A stretch of 64,000 bases of DNA from Algoriphagus aestuariicola. GTDB taxonomy: Bacteria; Bacteroidota; Bacteroidia; Cytophagales; Cyclobacteriaceae. Position numbers and translations under genes: made by a program. The notes beneath the pieces were generated by a model. The model saw only the letters and a list, made by a program, of their open reading frames with translations. It ran no database searches and had not been told where the DNA came from. This document shows, piece by piece, positions 53,014 through 62,961 of this stretch. The stretch covers positions 1 through 64,000 of the forward strand of contig NZ_JAFKCW010000003.1 in NCBI RefSeq assembly GCF_017254835.1. Direction: 5' to 3'. Every line of letters begins with the position of its first letter. Position 1 is the first letter of the stretch.

Positions 53014-53697
53014 TTAATGTTCAACATATCCGGTTTTGGTACGCTGTACCCATACGATCAGTCCCAGAATGATGAATGCCCCTACTGGAGTCACCATCAA
53101 ACCATTGGTAGCCAGGCTAAAGTCAGGACCAAAAAGACTTGAAACGTAGTCAAACACTGGGATACCAAATACAGACCCAGAGCCCCACAGCTCTCTGAAG
53201 AAAGCCACGGTCAGGATAATCCAAGAGTACCCCAAGGCAGAGCCCAGACCATCCAGCATGGAGTCATAAGGCTTATTGCCCATCGCGAAAGCCTCCAGAC
53301 GACCCATTACGATACAGTTGGTGATGATCAGACCAATGAATACGGAAAGCTCCTTGTACATGTCGTAGGCAAAAGCCTTCAACACCTCACTTACCAGAGT
53401 CACCAGCGTCGCTACTACGGCGAGTTGGACGATGATTCGGACACGGGAAGGAATAGTATTTCTCATCATGGAAATCACCACGTTGGCAAGAGCCACCACA
53501 AACGTCACGGAAATCGCCATAACCAAGGTAGGTTGCATCTGCGTGGTCACTGCCAGTGCAGAACAGATGCCCAACACCTGTACGGTGATCGGGTTTTCAT
53601 CCACTAGGGGATCAGCAACGATTCTTTTTCTTCGCTTCGAGAGCAGCGCTTCGGCTGGCTTTTTCTCGATCGCTTTTTCTAAAGTTTCAGCACTCAT
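53014..53697 (-). CDS. nqrD: Na+-translocating NADH:quinone reductase subunit D
   Basis: A 227-residue membrane subunit with the two conserved Cys regions LGICSALAVTTQ and TNCIVMGRLEAFAMG. The N-terminus carries an extra basic stretch (KKPAEALLSKRRKRIVADPL) before the first helix. Between nqrC (30 bp) and nqrE (15 bp). Confidence 0.95.
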   Translation of the reverse strand: MSAETLEKAIEKKPAEALLSKRRKRIVADPLVDENPITVQVLGICSALAVTTQMQPTLVMAISVTFVVALANVVISMMRNTIPSRVRIIVQLAVVATLVTLVSEVLKAFAYDMYKELSVFIGLIITNCIVMGRLEAFAMGNKPYDSMLDGLGSALGYSWIILTVAFFRELWGSGSVFGIPVFDYVSSLFGPDFSLATNGLMVTPVGAFIILGLIVWVQRTKTGYVEH

Positions 53698-53727
53698 TTT
53701 ATTTGAATTAGGTGAGTTGAAAATGAT

Positions 53728-54480
53728 TTACAGGCCAGCCACCGCTGTTTGGGACTTCCCTTTGATGTACGCTTCGTAGTGGCTCAGATAGGCCTTCAGC
53801 ATATTGTTAACCCCGTTTCCGGTGATGGTCGCTCCAGACATCCCGTCCACTTTGTGATCGTCGGTAGAGTAATCTTTGCCTTCGCCTTTCATCATCTCTA
53901 CGGCCACCAGCTCTCCGGACTCGTCAAAGATCTTCTTGCCTACATATCTTGCCTGCACCTCACCCTCGGTGATTCTGGCGCCAAGGCCAGGAGTCTCACC
54001 AGCGTGAGCCAGTGTAATACCCGCGACCGTGTTCATATCCGTCTCCAAAGCGATATAGCCCCAGATGGCATCCCAAAGACCTGCGCCATAAAGCGGCAGG
54101 ATGTAGGACTTCACCTCGGAAGGATTGCCCTCCGCGTGATAGATAAACACCGGATAGGATCTCTGGTCAGCTGGCTTCTTGTAGTCTTTGGCAATCTCCA
54201 CCTTCTCTGCAGTGACGCCACCATCGGTGATTTCCTTGCCGTTGATGTCGACTACAATGGAGGAAATGTTGTTTTCGTAAAACTCATTGACCTGATCAGG
54301 GGTCATCGCTCCGATCTCTTCGGCACTGATTACCGCGCCAAGAATCTGTTTCTTCTTGTCCAACGCGATGGCCTTCTGCTGTCTCGGCCCCAATATCTGG
54401 GCAGATCCCGAGAGCAAAAGCCCCAGGATGATGGTCAATACAGCGGAATAAACAATTACATAAGTATTAGACTGTTGCAC
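53728..54480 (-). CDS. nqrC: Na+-translocating NADH:quinone reductase subunit C
   Basis: A 250-residue subunit with one N-terminal helix (YVIVYSAVLTIILGLLLSG) and a periplasmic FMN-binding domain. The FMN is attached to the Thr of SGAT (residues 215-218). GAGLWDAIWGYIAL and HAGETPGLGARI are canonical. The start overlaps nqrB by 14 bases. Confidence 0.96.
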   Translation of the reverse strand: MQQSNTYVIVYSAVLTIILGLLLSGSAQILGPRQQKAIALDKKKQILGAVISAEEIGAMTPDQVNEFYENNISSIVVDINGKEITDGGVTAEKVEIAKDYKKPADQRSYPVFIYHAEGNPSEVKSYILPLYGAGLWDAIWGYIALETDMNTVAGITLAHAGETPGLGARITEGEVQARYVGKKIFDESGELVAVEMMKGEGKDYSTDDHKVDGMSGATITGNGVNNMLKAYLSHYEAYIKGKSQTAVAGL

Positions 54481-55669
54481 GTTGTAACCTCCTTGTTTTG
54501 TTTGCTTTTACTACATAATAATCGATCAGCGGCGCTACTACGTTCATGAACAGAACTGCAAGCATGATTCCCTCTGGATACGCAGGGTTGGTCACTCGGA
54601 TGATGATCGTGAATACCCCAATCAGGAAACCATAAATCCACTTGCCTGTCTCAGTCTGCGCTGCCGATACCGGGTCTGTTGCCATAAAGACGATACCAAA
54701 AGCCAAGCCACCCATCACCCAGTGATACTGTGGAGGAAGAGCCATGTATTCATTTACCGCCAGAAGGTTCATCACCAAGCCCATCAGGTAAGCTCCTGCA
54801 AATCCGGAAACGATGATTTTCCAGCTTCCTACTCCGGTTGCGATTAGAATCACCGCCCCTATCAGACACATCAACGTAGACGTCTCACCGATAGAGCCTG
54901 GGATCCAACCCATAAACATGTTGGAAAGGCTGTATAGCCCATCGCCGATGACGGAGTTGTGCTGGTTAAGCGCTTCCACAGCATTGGTATTTTGAACTCC
55001 CGCATTGTAAACAACCGAAAGTGCGGTCGCTCCAGAGAATCCATCAACAGGTGTTTTGTCTGCCAGGTAAGTCCAAACTTGGTCACCTGAGATATTGGCT
55101 GGGTAAGCGAAGTAAAGAAACGCACGGGCGGTCATAGCCACGTTCAGGATATTCATCCCAGTTCCGCCAAACACCTCTTTGCCAATTACCACCGCGAAGA
55201 TTGTCGCCAGCGCTACCTGCCAAAGTGGAATATGCGGCGGAATCACCAAGGCAATCAGCATACCCGATACTAAGTATCCTTCACTGATGGGGTGATTACG
55301 TATTACACAAAAGATAAATTCGGTCAACAAACCTACACCGTAAGTCACGATGAGGATTGGCAATACGGACATTGCTCCAAAGAGCGCCTTGTCTACCCAT
55401 GTGGCGTCCTCGCCGATGGCCAGAAAGTGCTGCTCGCCTACATTGAGGATGCCAAACAGCAAGGTGGGAATCATGGCGATCACTACAGTGATCATCACCC
55501 GCTTCAGGTCAGTTGCATCCTTGATCTGGGCTCCTTTGGCTTTGGTAGTCAAGTCAGGAGCGAAAACGATCGTTCGGTGTCCCTCATAAAGGGTATGAAA
55601 CTTTTCCCACTTGCCTCCCTTTTCAAAGTTCGGTTTTAGATTGTCGAAGAGTTTTTGTAATGCCTTCAT
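54467..55669 (-). CDS. nqrB: Na+-translocating NADH:quinone reductase subunit B
   Basis: A 400-residue ten-helix subunit. The covalent FMN-attachment Thr sits in DGFSGATAL (Thr215); GKEVFGGTGMNILNVAMTAR binds riboflavin/quinone region. Starts 3 bp after nqrA, overlaps nqrC by 14 bases. Confidence 0.96.
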   Translation of the reverse strand: MKALQKLFDNLKPNFEKGGKWEKFHTLYEGHRTIVFAPDLTTKAKGAQIKDATDLKRVMITVVIAMIPTLLFGILNVGEQHFLAIGEDATWVDKALFGAMSVLPILIVTYGVGLLTEFIFCVIRNHPISEGYLVSGMLIALVIPPHIPLWQVALATIFAVVIGKEVFGGTGMNILNVAMTARAFLYFAYPANISGDQVWTYLADKTPVDGFSGATALSVVYNAGVQNTNAVEALNQHNSVIGDGLYSLSNMFMGWIPGSIGETSTLMCLIGAVILIATGVGSWKIIVSGFAGAYLMGLVMNLLAVNEYMALPPQYHWVMGGLAFGIVFMATDPVSAAQTETGKWIYGFLIGVFTIIIRVTNPAYPEGIMLAVLFMNVVAPLIDYYVVKANKTRRLQRATV

Positions 55670-55672
55670 ATC

Positions 55673-57022
55673 TTAACTATACATTAATAATTCAATCCCG
55701 TGTCTTACCAACACCTGCAATTCATTTTTTGAAGGATCAACAAATTCGCAAAGGGCTACGTCCTCTTCCACGATTTCATACAGTCCCAGCTCTTCCATCT
55801 CGTCGTAGTCCTCGGCGATGATGGCCTTGAACAGATAGGTAGGCAGGATATCCATAGGAAGTACTTTCTCAAATTCCCCGGTCACCACAAAAGCCCGTTC
55901 TTCTCCGTGGGTATTGGTGTCCACCTTGAATTCTCCCTTGTTGAGGAAGGAGAACATTCCCAAGGCTCTGTGGAAGCTCAGCTTGGAGGTAGTTGGCAAA
56001 AGCCAGCCTAAAAACTCTTCCTGGTCTCCTTCAGGGATTACGGTGATCTGATTGTGATAAAAGCCCAAGAATCCGTCCAGGTTTACCTTCTCTCCAGTCA
56101 GCACGTTACCGGATATTACCCGTACGTGGCCTGAGTTGAGGTTTCCTTTGACGAAAGTGGAGACGTTGGCTCCAGAGTAAGTCTTCACGTAGCCGGTCTT
56201 GGTCAATTCAGAACCGGTAAGCGCCACGACTTTGGAGGCATCAAAAATGCCGTCCAAGACCACCTTCCCAATTTGAACGACGCCGAAGGGGCTCACGGTC
56301 CAAGCAATTTCGCCCTTGTTGATTGGGTCTAGGTGGTGGATCTGCACGCCCACATTTCCAGCCGGGTGGGGTCCGGAAAACTGGTTGGTCTGTGCATTTT
56401 TCACTCCCGAAAAGATCGCTGGAGCAGGCTTGGAACCATCCACGTTGAGGTGGACTTTGCCCTTGGTGAGTTTTGCCAAAGCATCAATCCCAGCTTGGAA
56501 GTATCTCTCCTGCCCCTGGAGGGTGAATCCGTAGTCCGGAGCCAAGGGGTTGGTGTCGAATGCCGAAACGAAGATCGCCTTGGGACTATCTGCAGGATTG
56601 GCCACCACTCCGTAGGGTCGCTGGAGGATGTTGGGCCATACCCCAGTAGACGCCAGCTTGACAGCCAGAGCGTCACGATCTTGATTTAGGTCGATCTTTC
56701 CAAAGTTTTCGTGGGTGATGGTTTGATCCGCCAGAATCTTGATCTCAAGCAGCTTCCTTTTGTCGCCTCTCTTGATTTCTACAATCTCACCGGAAACCGG
56801 GGCCGCATAGATCACCTGATCCATGGCTTTGTCGATCAGTATGGGAGTGCCGGCCTTCACCGTATCCCCTTCATTGACAAGTACTTTAGGGCGTTGGATC
56901 CCCGGAAAGTCTGTCGGCTTAATTGCGAAGGTCGTTGCCGAGGCTAAGTTGGCGATCTCCAGAGGAGCTTTACCGACTAGCTTCAAATCGAAACCTTTCT
57001 TAAGCTTCACTATTTTAGACAT
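55673..57022 (-). CDS. nqrA: Na+-translocating NADH:quinone reductase subunit A
   Basis: A 449-residue soluble subunit. ATG at 57022 (MSKIVKLKKGFDLKLVGKA) matches the family start; a frame opens upstream at 57061 but covers the promoter. The biotinyl/lipoyl-like N-terminal domain and SLBB-like part (VHLNVDGSKPAPAIFS, HPAGNVGVQIHHLDPI) are present. First gene of nqrABCDE; the -7 box TAGATTTG lies at 57059-57066. Confidence 0.95.
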   Translation of the reverse strand: MSKIVKLKKGFDLKLVGKAPLEIANLASATTFAIKPTDFPGIQRPKVLVNEGDTVKAGTPILIDKAMDQVIYAAPVSGEIVEIKRGDKRKLLEIKILADQTITHENFGKIDLNQDRDALAVKLASTGVWPNILQRPYGVVANPADSPKAIFVSAFDTNPLAPDYGFTLQGQERYFQAGIDALAKLTKGKVHLNVDGSKPAPAIFSGVKNAQTNQFSGPHPAGNVGVQIHHLDPINKGEIAWTVSPFGVVQIGKVVLDGIFDASKVVALTGSELTKTGYVKTYSGANVSTFVKGNLNSGHVRVISGNVLTGEKVNLDGFLGFYHNQITVIPEGDQEEFLGWLLPTTSKLSFHRALGMFSFLNKGEFKVDTNTHGEERAFVVTGEFEKVLPMDILPTYLFKAIIAEDYDEMEELGLYEIVEEDVALCEFVDPSKNELQVLVRHGIELLMYS

Positions 57023-57058
57023 ATCTGTTTTTGAACTATGAGCTTTTGAAAAACGCCC

Positions 57059-57066
57059 CAAATCTA
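57059..57066 (-). promoter_or_regulatory. nqr operon promoter -7 box
   Basis: TAGATTTG on the minus strand, a perfect TAnnTTTG about 37 bp before the nqrA ATG. Confidence 0.6.
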
Positions 57067-57142
57067 AAGAAAAACCTTTTGATATGGAGTGTAAGTCACA
57101 TTAATTGTTCGAACTTTTGAATACTCGGACAGGCGGTGAAAT

Positions 57143-58039
57143 TCAGGCATGAAGACTGTTTTCCGCCAAACCCTCCACATAGGATTTCACCTGCTCCATC
57201 AGCCACATCGGGGTGGAAGTCGCACCGCAAATCCCCACTTTGTCCTCCGCATGAAACCACTCTGTATTGAGCTCGGACTCATTTTCTATAAAGTAGCTGC
57301 GGGGGTTTTCCGTAAGGCAAACCTGATAAAGCGCTTTGCCATTGGAGCTTTTCTTGCCCGACACGAAAAGAATCACGTCGTTTTCCTGTGAAAACTTCTG
57401 CAGCTGGGGCTCTCGGTTGGATACCTGGCGACAGATGGAGTCATTCGCATTGAAGTCTACCTCAGTCATTTCGCCTTTGGCCGACTTGATCCGGCTCCCG
57501 ATCTTTTCCGAAAGCTGGTAGAAGCCCTTGGTGCTTTTGGTAGTCTGGCTAAACAGCGTTACCGGCCGGTTGTAGTCGATTTTTTCAAGATCGGAATCCT
57601 CCATCACCACAATGGCCTTCTCCAAAGTTTGTCCCGTCAATCCTATAACCTCAGCGTGGCCTTTTTTGCCGTAGATGACGATCTGGCCATTTTCCCGTTC
57701 CATTTTATCGAACGCATTTTTGACCCGGTGCTGGAGCTTGAGCACCACGGGACAGGAGGCATCGATCAGCTCGATGTTGTTTTCGATGGCGGTCTTGTAG
57801 GTCTCAGGTGGCTCGCCATGGGCGCGGATGAGTACCTTGCAGTCATGCAGTTGCTGAAGCTGCTCTCTATCGATGACGACGAGGCCTTTTTCGCTCAGGC
57901 GATTGACTTCCATGTCATTGTGCACGATATCGCCCAGACAGTACAGCTTGTCTCCGTTATCCATCTCATCCTCGGCCATCTTGATGGCAAATTCGACCCC
58001 GAAGCAGTAGCCGGAATTCTTGTCAATGCTTACCTGCAT
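57143..58039 (-). CDS. ispH: 4-hydroxy-3-methylbut-2-enyl diphosphate reductase
   Basis: A 298-residue iron-sulfur enzyme, last step of the non-mevalonate pathway, giving IPP and DMAPP. The three cluster cysteines are in SGYCFGV (C12), DASCPVV and NDSICRQVSNRE region, with CGATSTPMWL at the C-terminus. ATG at 58039 is chosen (MQVSIDKNSGYCFGV); the longer frame overlaps cmk. It overlaps the end of cmk by 17 bases. Confidence 0.95.
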   Translation of the reverse strand: MQVSIDKNSGYCFGVEFAIKMAEDEMDNGDKLYCLGDIVHNDMEVNRLSEKGLVVIDREQLQQLHDCKVLIRAHGEPPETYKTAIENNIELIDASCPVVLKLQHRVKNAFDKMERENGQIVIYGKKGHAEVIGLTGQTLEKAIVVMEDSDLEKIDYNRPVTLFSQTTKSTKGFYQLSEKIGSRIKSAKGEMTEVDFNANDSICRQVSNREPQLQKFSQENDVILFVSGKKSSNGKALYQVCLTENPRSYFIENESELNTEWFHAEDKVGICGATSTPMWLMEQVKSYVEGLAENSLHA

Positions 58040-58727
58040 AGCTTTCTTGTGTTTTAATGACTTCCCTGGCACGGTCAACGATGAGCTTGACCTGTTCGTC
58101 AAAGCTAATATCACTGGTGTCTACTTCAATAGCATCGTCCATTTTCTTCAGTGGCCCTACCGCTCTTGAAGAGTCAACCGCATCCCGTGAGGAAAGATTC
58201 TTCTTGATATCTTCAAGAGGGACCAACTCGCCTTTTTCCAAGAGTTCTGCCTGCCGCCTCACCGAACGGGTATGGAGATCGGCAGTCATGAAGACCTTCA
58301 ACTCGGCATCCGGAAAGACCACAGACCCCACATCCCGGCCGTCCATGACGACTCCCTTTTTCTTACCCAATCGCTGCTGCTGTGCAACCAGCTCCCTCCG
58401 AATCTCCTTGATGGCGGCGATCTCGCTCACCCGATCAGAGACTCGCATCGTACGGATCTCATCCTCTACATTCAGCCCGTTGAGATAGGTTTCCTGGATA
58501 TTGGTTTCGGGATTAAGGTGAAAGGATATGTCAAGTGTTTTCAGGCCTTTTTCCACGTCATGGGGATTGGAGGCGAGAAGGTAGTTGTTCAAAAAATGAA
58601 GGGTCGCCGCTCGATACATCGCCCCCGAGTCAATGTAGGTATATCCTAGTGCTTTGGCTACCGCTTTGGCGGTGGAGCTTTTACCACAGCCTGAATAGCC
58701 ATCTATGGCAATGACGATTTTCCCCAT
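58023..58727 (-). CDS. cmk: cytidylate kinase
   Basis: A 234-residue P-loop kinase that phosphorylates CMP and dCMP. GYSGCGKSSTAKAVA (about 9-23) is the Walker A; the substrate region DSGAMYRAATLHFL and the DGRDVGSVVFPDAELKVFMTA block are diagnostic. Overlaps ispH by 17 bases, a pairing also seen in other bacteria. -7 box at 58765-58772. Confidence 0.95.
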   Translation of the reverse strand: MGKIVIAIDGYSGCGKSSTAKAVAKALGYTYIDSGAMYRAATLHFLNNYLLASNPHDVEKGLKTLDISFHLNPETNIQETYLNGLNVEDEIRTMRVSDRVSEIAAIKEIRRELVAQQQRLGKKKGVVMDGRDVGSVVFPDAELKVFMTADLHTRSVRRQAELLEKGELVPLEDIKKNLSSRDAVDSSRAVGPLKKMDDAIEVDTSDISFDEQVKLIVDRAREVIKTQESYAGKH

Positions 58728-58764
58728 TAAAGAAACCAGTCTTGTTTTGGCGTATAATTTTGCG

Positions 58765-58772
58765 CAAATATA
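58765..58772 (-). promoter_or_regulatory. cmk-ispH promoter -7 box
   Basis: TATATTTG on the minus strand, about 38 bp before the cmk ATG. The gap to the divergent adenine deaminase gene is only 132 bp, so both promoters lie here. Confidence 0.55.
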
Positions 58773-58859
58773 GTAGTTTTAATCCAAACCCTTTTCCCAA
58801 AGCGGGATTCACCAAAGCCCGAAGTCCCCGAAAAGACTCCTCTTTTTGATCTTTTGCCC

Positions 58860-60485
58860 ATGAAAATCCAAGGAAACCTCGTCGACATCCCCCAGCGAAA
58901 AATCTATCCAGCAGAATTGACTGTCAGCGAAGGAAAAATCTTCCAAATCCGCGAAATACCTGCCCAAGAAGGCCTCCCCTACCTCATGCCCGGTTTCATA
59001 GATGCTCACGTCCACGTGGAGAGCTCCATGCTCGTCCCATCCGAATTTGCCCGGCTGGCGGTGGTACACGGCACAGTCGCTACTATATCAGATCCCCATG
59101 AGATCGCCAACGTCTGCGGCATGGCCGGCGTGGAATATATGATCGAAAACGGCAAGCAGGTGTCTTTTCACTTTTTCTTCGGCGCTCCATCCTGCGTGCC
59201 TGCCACGCCTTTTGAGACGGCAGGAGGGGAAATCGACGCCCAAGACATTGAAAACCTAATGGCACGACCTGAGATTCTTTACCTCGCCGAGATGATGAAC
59301 TGGCCGGGCACGGTCAATCGTGATCCTGTAGTGATGGAGAAAATCAGGATCTCCCAAAAATACGGCAAACCCATCGACGGGCATGCGCCTGGACTGACTG
59401 GCGAACTGGCCGAAAAGTACGTCAGCGCAGGCCCCAGCACCGACCATGAGTGCTTCACCTATGCCGAAGCGCTGGGCAAAATCAAACTCGGAATGAAAAT
59501 CTCCATCCGCGAAGGCTCCGCCGCCAAAAACTTCGAGGCCTTGATAGATCTTATCGATGACCATCCCGGGATGATCATGTTCTGCTCGGACGACAAGCAT
59601 CCTGACAATTTGGCCATATCCCACATCAATGAACTTGCAGCTCGGGCTGTCGCCAAAGGCAAAGACCCGTTCAATGTTCTTCAGGCTGCTTGCTTGAATC
59701 CGATTGCCCATTATTCTTTGCCTGTCGGTCAACTACGGGAAGGTGATTCCGCGGAGTTTATCTTGGTCAAGGATCTGGAAAAGTTTGAAGTCCTCGATAC
59801 CTACATCAACGGAGAAAGAGTCGCAGAAAACGGAAAGACCCTTATCCCGAGCATCAAAAACGAGATCATCAACAACTTTCACACGTCCCCTAAAAAACCG
59901 GAGGACTTCCAGATTAAAGCCAAAGGCGACAAAGTCCGCGTGATCGAAGCTCTAGACGGACAACTGATCACCCCGGAAATCCATGGAGAAATCCGTGTCA
60001 AAAACGGCTTCGCAGAATCCAATCCCGATCAGGACATCCTAAAAATCACCGTCGTCAACCGCTACCAAGACGCTCCGCCAGCCGTCGCATTTATCAAAAA
60101 CTTTGGGCTAAAAACAGGAGCCATCGCCTCCTCGGTAGGACACGATTCGCACAATATCATCGCAGTCGGCGTGGACGACAAATCCATCTGCCGAGCGGTC
60201 AACCTGATCATCGCCGCGAAAGGCGGGGTCTCGGCTGTATCTGGAGAAAAAGAAGATATCCTCCCCCTTCCGGTCGGCGGCATCATGTCCGCCTCTGACG
60301 GATACGAGGTCGCCGCTGCCTACACACACATCGACCGCATGGCCAAAGAAATGGGTTCGACACTGGCTTCGCCCTTTATGACCCTGAGCTTTATGGCGCT
60401 GCTGGTGATTCCGGACCTGAAACTGAGCGACAAGGGTTTGTTTGATGGGAAGAAGTTTGAGTTTAGGGAGGTGTTTTTGAAATAA
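58860..60485 (+). CDS. ade: adenine deaminase
   Basis: A 541-residue amidohydrolase that converts adenine to hypoxanthine. [12 protein letters not shown] (about 44-55) gives the metal-binding HxH, with the second block DGHAPGLTG and [10 protein letters not shown]. The C-terminal half ([16 protein letters not shown]) is typical of the Ade family. ATG at 58860 preferred over TTG at 58854. Complements the adenosine kinase at 10139 in purine salvage. Confidence 0.94.
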   Translation: MKIQGNLVDIPQRKIYPAELTVSEGKIFQIREIPAQEGLPYLMPGFIDAHVHVESSMLVPSEFARLAVVHGTVATISDPHEIANVCGMAGVEYMIENGKQVSFHFFFGAPSCVPATPFETAGGEIDAQDIENLMARPEILYLAEMMNWPGTVNRDPVVMEKIRISQKYGKPIDGHAPGLTGELAEKYVSAGPSTDHECFTYAEALGKIKLGMKISIREGSAAKNFEALIDLIDDHPGMIMFCSDDKHPDNLAISHINELAARAVAKGKDPFNVLQAACLNPIAHYSLPVGQLREGDSAEFILVKDLEKFEVLDTYINGERVAENGKTLIPSIKNEIINNFHTSPKKPEDFQIKAKGDKVRVIEALDGQLITPEIHGEIRVKNGFAESNPDQDILKITVVNRYQDAPPAVAFIKNFGLKTGAIASSVGHDSHNIIAVGVDDKSICRAVNLIIAAKGGVSAVSGEKEDILPLPVGGIMSASDGYEVAAAYTHIDRMAKEMGSTLASPFMTLSFMALLVIPDLKLSDKGLFDGKKFEFREVFLK

Positions 60486-60505
60486 TGATTAATTCAAACT
60501 TTCGA

Positions 60506-61801
60506 ATGGTAAACAAGAAATGAACAGTCATACTTTTCGGGGCTGGAGCAGTCATCGATTGGGGCGGCCCAAAAATTCCTGAAATCACAACATTAATTCG
60601 TAACAGCGGATTTTGGGCAAAGGATGGCAAAACAAGAATCACAGAATTTATCTACCAGCGCCTAGTCGAATCTGGCTTTGATTCAGATGAAGTAAATTTT
60701 GAAACCATTTTCAATGTACTGGAGGAACTAATAGCCTATTATGCAAATCAAGACGGGAATAGGGATCTTCCTTCATACATCAAGTCTTTTTTCTCCCCAA
60801 TGTTTGAGGAATATGTTTTGAATTTCGAGATAGAAAATCACCTTAACAGTTTTAGAACCATAACCCCAGGGCTTTCCAAAGAATTAAGTCCCAGCGCAAG
60901 ACGAAGAGAACACCCCGTCCAACTCTATCTCCAAGAACTTGTTCAGACCTTACTTACAGCTATCTACGATTTGATAGAAAAATACGGGGATCATCGACTT
61001 GACTTTTCAAATTTAATCTGCGATGACATAAGGGACTTAAATAACCTTTTCTGCAAATGGGCCGAAAAGGTAAAAGATTCGGGAGTCCTAAGAATGTATA
61101 CCCTTAATTATGAGAGAAACTTCAAAATAATTTTAGAGAAAGGTTTAGGATTAAAAATATTCGAAGGGTTTGAAGCATCTGCCGACATCGACTACAACGA
61201 GAGAATTGAAGCAAATCCAAACCGAATTTTAACCGACTTTGACAGCCATTGCCACTACAATTTACATGGCTCAATTTATTTGGATATAGAACCAGAGAAT
61301 AATGGTTTCTTGGCTCCTCGCTATCTATTAACAGGTTATGGAAACTTGACCATTAACAATGACCACCCAGTCATTCAGAGTGAAAAAGGAAAAACTGTTT
61401 TAGTCTCAAATTTCATCACCGGCTACCAAAAGCTACAAAAGGGATCTCTTACTCCTTTCCGACAAATGAAATATGCTTTTGACAGAGACTGCATTACTGC
61501 AGACACTATCTACATCATCGGCTATTCTTATGGAGATGAACACATTAATGCCGCTATTGGAGAATCTTTACGAAGCAACCCAACTATTAAGCTGGTTTTT
61601 GTAGATCCAGCATTTCAGTCGATAGATACGAAAATCATCATCTCAACCCTAGGACACTATACCCAAGGCATAACAACATTGCCTGGAATTATTCGAAAAG
61701 GGCTCGAACACGAGTTCAATTCCGGAAAAATCAGGGCTTTCACAATGACTTTCAAAGAATTCTTGATTGACCAGACGGAATCTCCCCTCCTCAGCATCTG
61801 A
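60506..61801 (+). pseudogene. SIR2-like domain protein interrupted by an in-frame UGA
   Basis: From the ATG at 60506 the frame reads MVNKK, TGA (60521-60523), then TVILFGAGAVIDWGGPKIPE and stays open to 61801. The GAGA loop is the NAD-binding start of SIR2-like proteins; later LNYERNF, YNLHGSIYLD and IIGYSYGDEHINAAI are typical of the STAND/defence-type SIR2_2 group. No ATG, GTG or TTG lies in frame between the UGA and 60800, so an intact product from the first start would need read-through; a 333-residue product from 60800 would lack the NAD site. The ATG at 60520 is in another frame. A frameshift or nonsense mutation (or sequencing error) is likely. The region is A/T-rich. Many such proteins deplete NAD in phage defence. 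Confidence 0.75.
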
Positions 61802-61966
61802 AAATCGCGAGCCAACAATTTACTAGTCTAAAACTAACAAGGCCAGATTAGCCCGCATCACCGCCTCTCCTATCATCCTTCAAAAAAAACATCAACAAAA
61901 GACTGGCCTTTCCTCAAGCAACTGAGGGTACACCTTTAGACGACTACCCGTAAAATCAAACGAACC

Positions 61967-62920
61967 ATGGCAAATGAAAACCAGGGACATCTAAGCCGAA
62001 GACAGTTTATCCAAGCCTCAGGAATGGCGATGGCCAGCATGCCCTTCCTTTCCCTTGCTTTGAAAAAACCAGAAAATGGGCAAGCCAAAAACCCCGGGGA
62101 CAGCTCCTTTGAATTTTCCTTCCTGACAGACATCCACCTCAAACCGGAAATGAACGCCCCCTTGGGCTTTCAAATGGCCATAGACAAGGTGAATGCCCTA
62201 AATCCAGATTTTGTCATCACGGGAGGAGATCTGGTCTACGACGTGATGCGCGGGGACTACGCGCAGAGTGAGATGCTCTTTGACCTCTACCAGAAGATGA
62301 GCCGGGGGTTCCAGATGCCGGTGTACAACTGTATCGGCAACCACGATCTGTTTGCGATCTATGAAGAAAGCCCGGAGGGATCCGACCATCCGGACTACAA
62401 GTATGGCATGTGGGAGCGGTATTTTGGAAAAACTTACTATTCCTTTGACCACAAAGGCTGGCACTTCATCGTCCTCAATTCCCTCGATGTAACAGAGGAA
62501 AAGGGCTACAAAGGGATTTTGGGGGCAGATCAGCTGGACTGGCTGGCGGAGGATCTGCGAAAGACCGATCAAAGCACCCCGATCGTGGTCACCACGCACG
62601 TCCCCATGCTCACCGCCTACTGGCAGCTGAGCGGGAAACGGGGAAACGTGGGCGTGGAAAATTCCGCCAAGGCTTTCCAATTGCTGGAAAACCACAATCT
62701 AAAACTGCTGCTGCAAGGCCACATCCACTGGAAGGAATCCGGCATTCCCAATGACCGATTTGAATTCATCACCGGAGGATCAATTGCCGGAAACGGTTGG
62801 AAAGGTAGACGTCACAACACCAGGGAAGGCTTTGTGCAGGTCAAAGTGCAGGGAGAAAGCTTCTCCTGGGAATACGTCGATCACGGCTGGGAAGCCGAAC
62901 GGCTGAAGCTACAGCTTTGA
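61967..62920 (+). CDS. Tat-exported metallophosphoesterase
   Basis: A 317-residue calcineurin-like phosphoesterase. The N-terminus holds a twin-arginine signal (LSRRQFIQASGMAMASMPFL, about 9-28). Metal-binding blocks follow in order: TDIHLKP, GGDLVYD, GNHDLF, THVPML and QGHIHW. Exported folded, so it probably carries its metal before export. Substrate unknown; it lacks the C-terminal part of 5'-nucleotidases. Confidence 0.92.
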   Translation: MANENQGHLSRRQFIQASGMAMASMPFLSLALKKPENGQAKNPGDSSFEFSFLTDIHLKPEMNAPLGFQMAIDKVNALNPDFVITGGDLVYDVMRGDYAQSEMLFDLYQKMSRGFQMPVYNCIGNHDLFAIYEESPEGSDHPDYKYGMWERYFGKTYYSFDHKGWHFIVLNSLDVTEEKGYKGILGADQLDWLAEDLRKTDQSTPIVVTTHVPMLTAYWQLSGKRGNVGVENSAKAFQLLENHNLKLLLQGHIHWKESGIPNDRFEFITGGSIAGNGWKGRRHNTREGFVQVKVQGESFSWEYVDHGWEAERLKLQL

Positions 62921-62925
62921 CGTAA

Positions 62926-62954
62926 CCCTCCAAGGGTATCGGACTCTTGGAGGG
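62926..62954. terminator. hairpin between convergent genes
   Basis: CCCTCCAAG/CTTGGAGGG (62926-62934 with 62946-62954), 11-nt loop, 6 bp past the phosphoesterase stop and 7 bp before the prfC stop. Followed by ATTTTCCTT on the plus strand. Probably serves both genes. Confidence 0.75.
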
Positions 62955-62961
62955 ATTTTCC

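Noticed and set aside
60521-60523. UGA in the SIR2-like gene as a selenocysteine codon, given selD in the window
   Set aside because: It lies at codon 6 with no functional reason for selenocysteine, no evident SECIS-like hairpin follows, and no selA/selB is seen. A mutation or sequence error is simpler.
61845-61918. AAGGCCAG/CTGGCCTT inverted repeat upstream of the phosphoesterase
   Set aside because: Only 8 bp with about 60 bp between the arms; within chance expectation, no supporting context.
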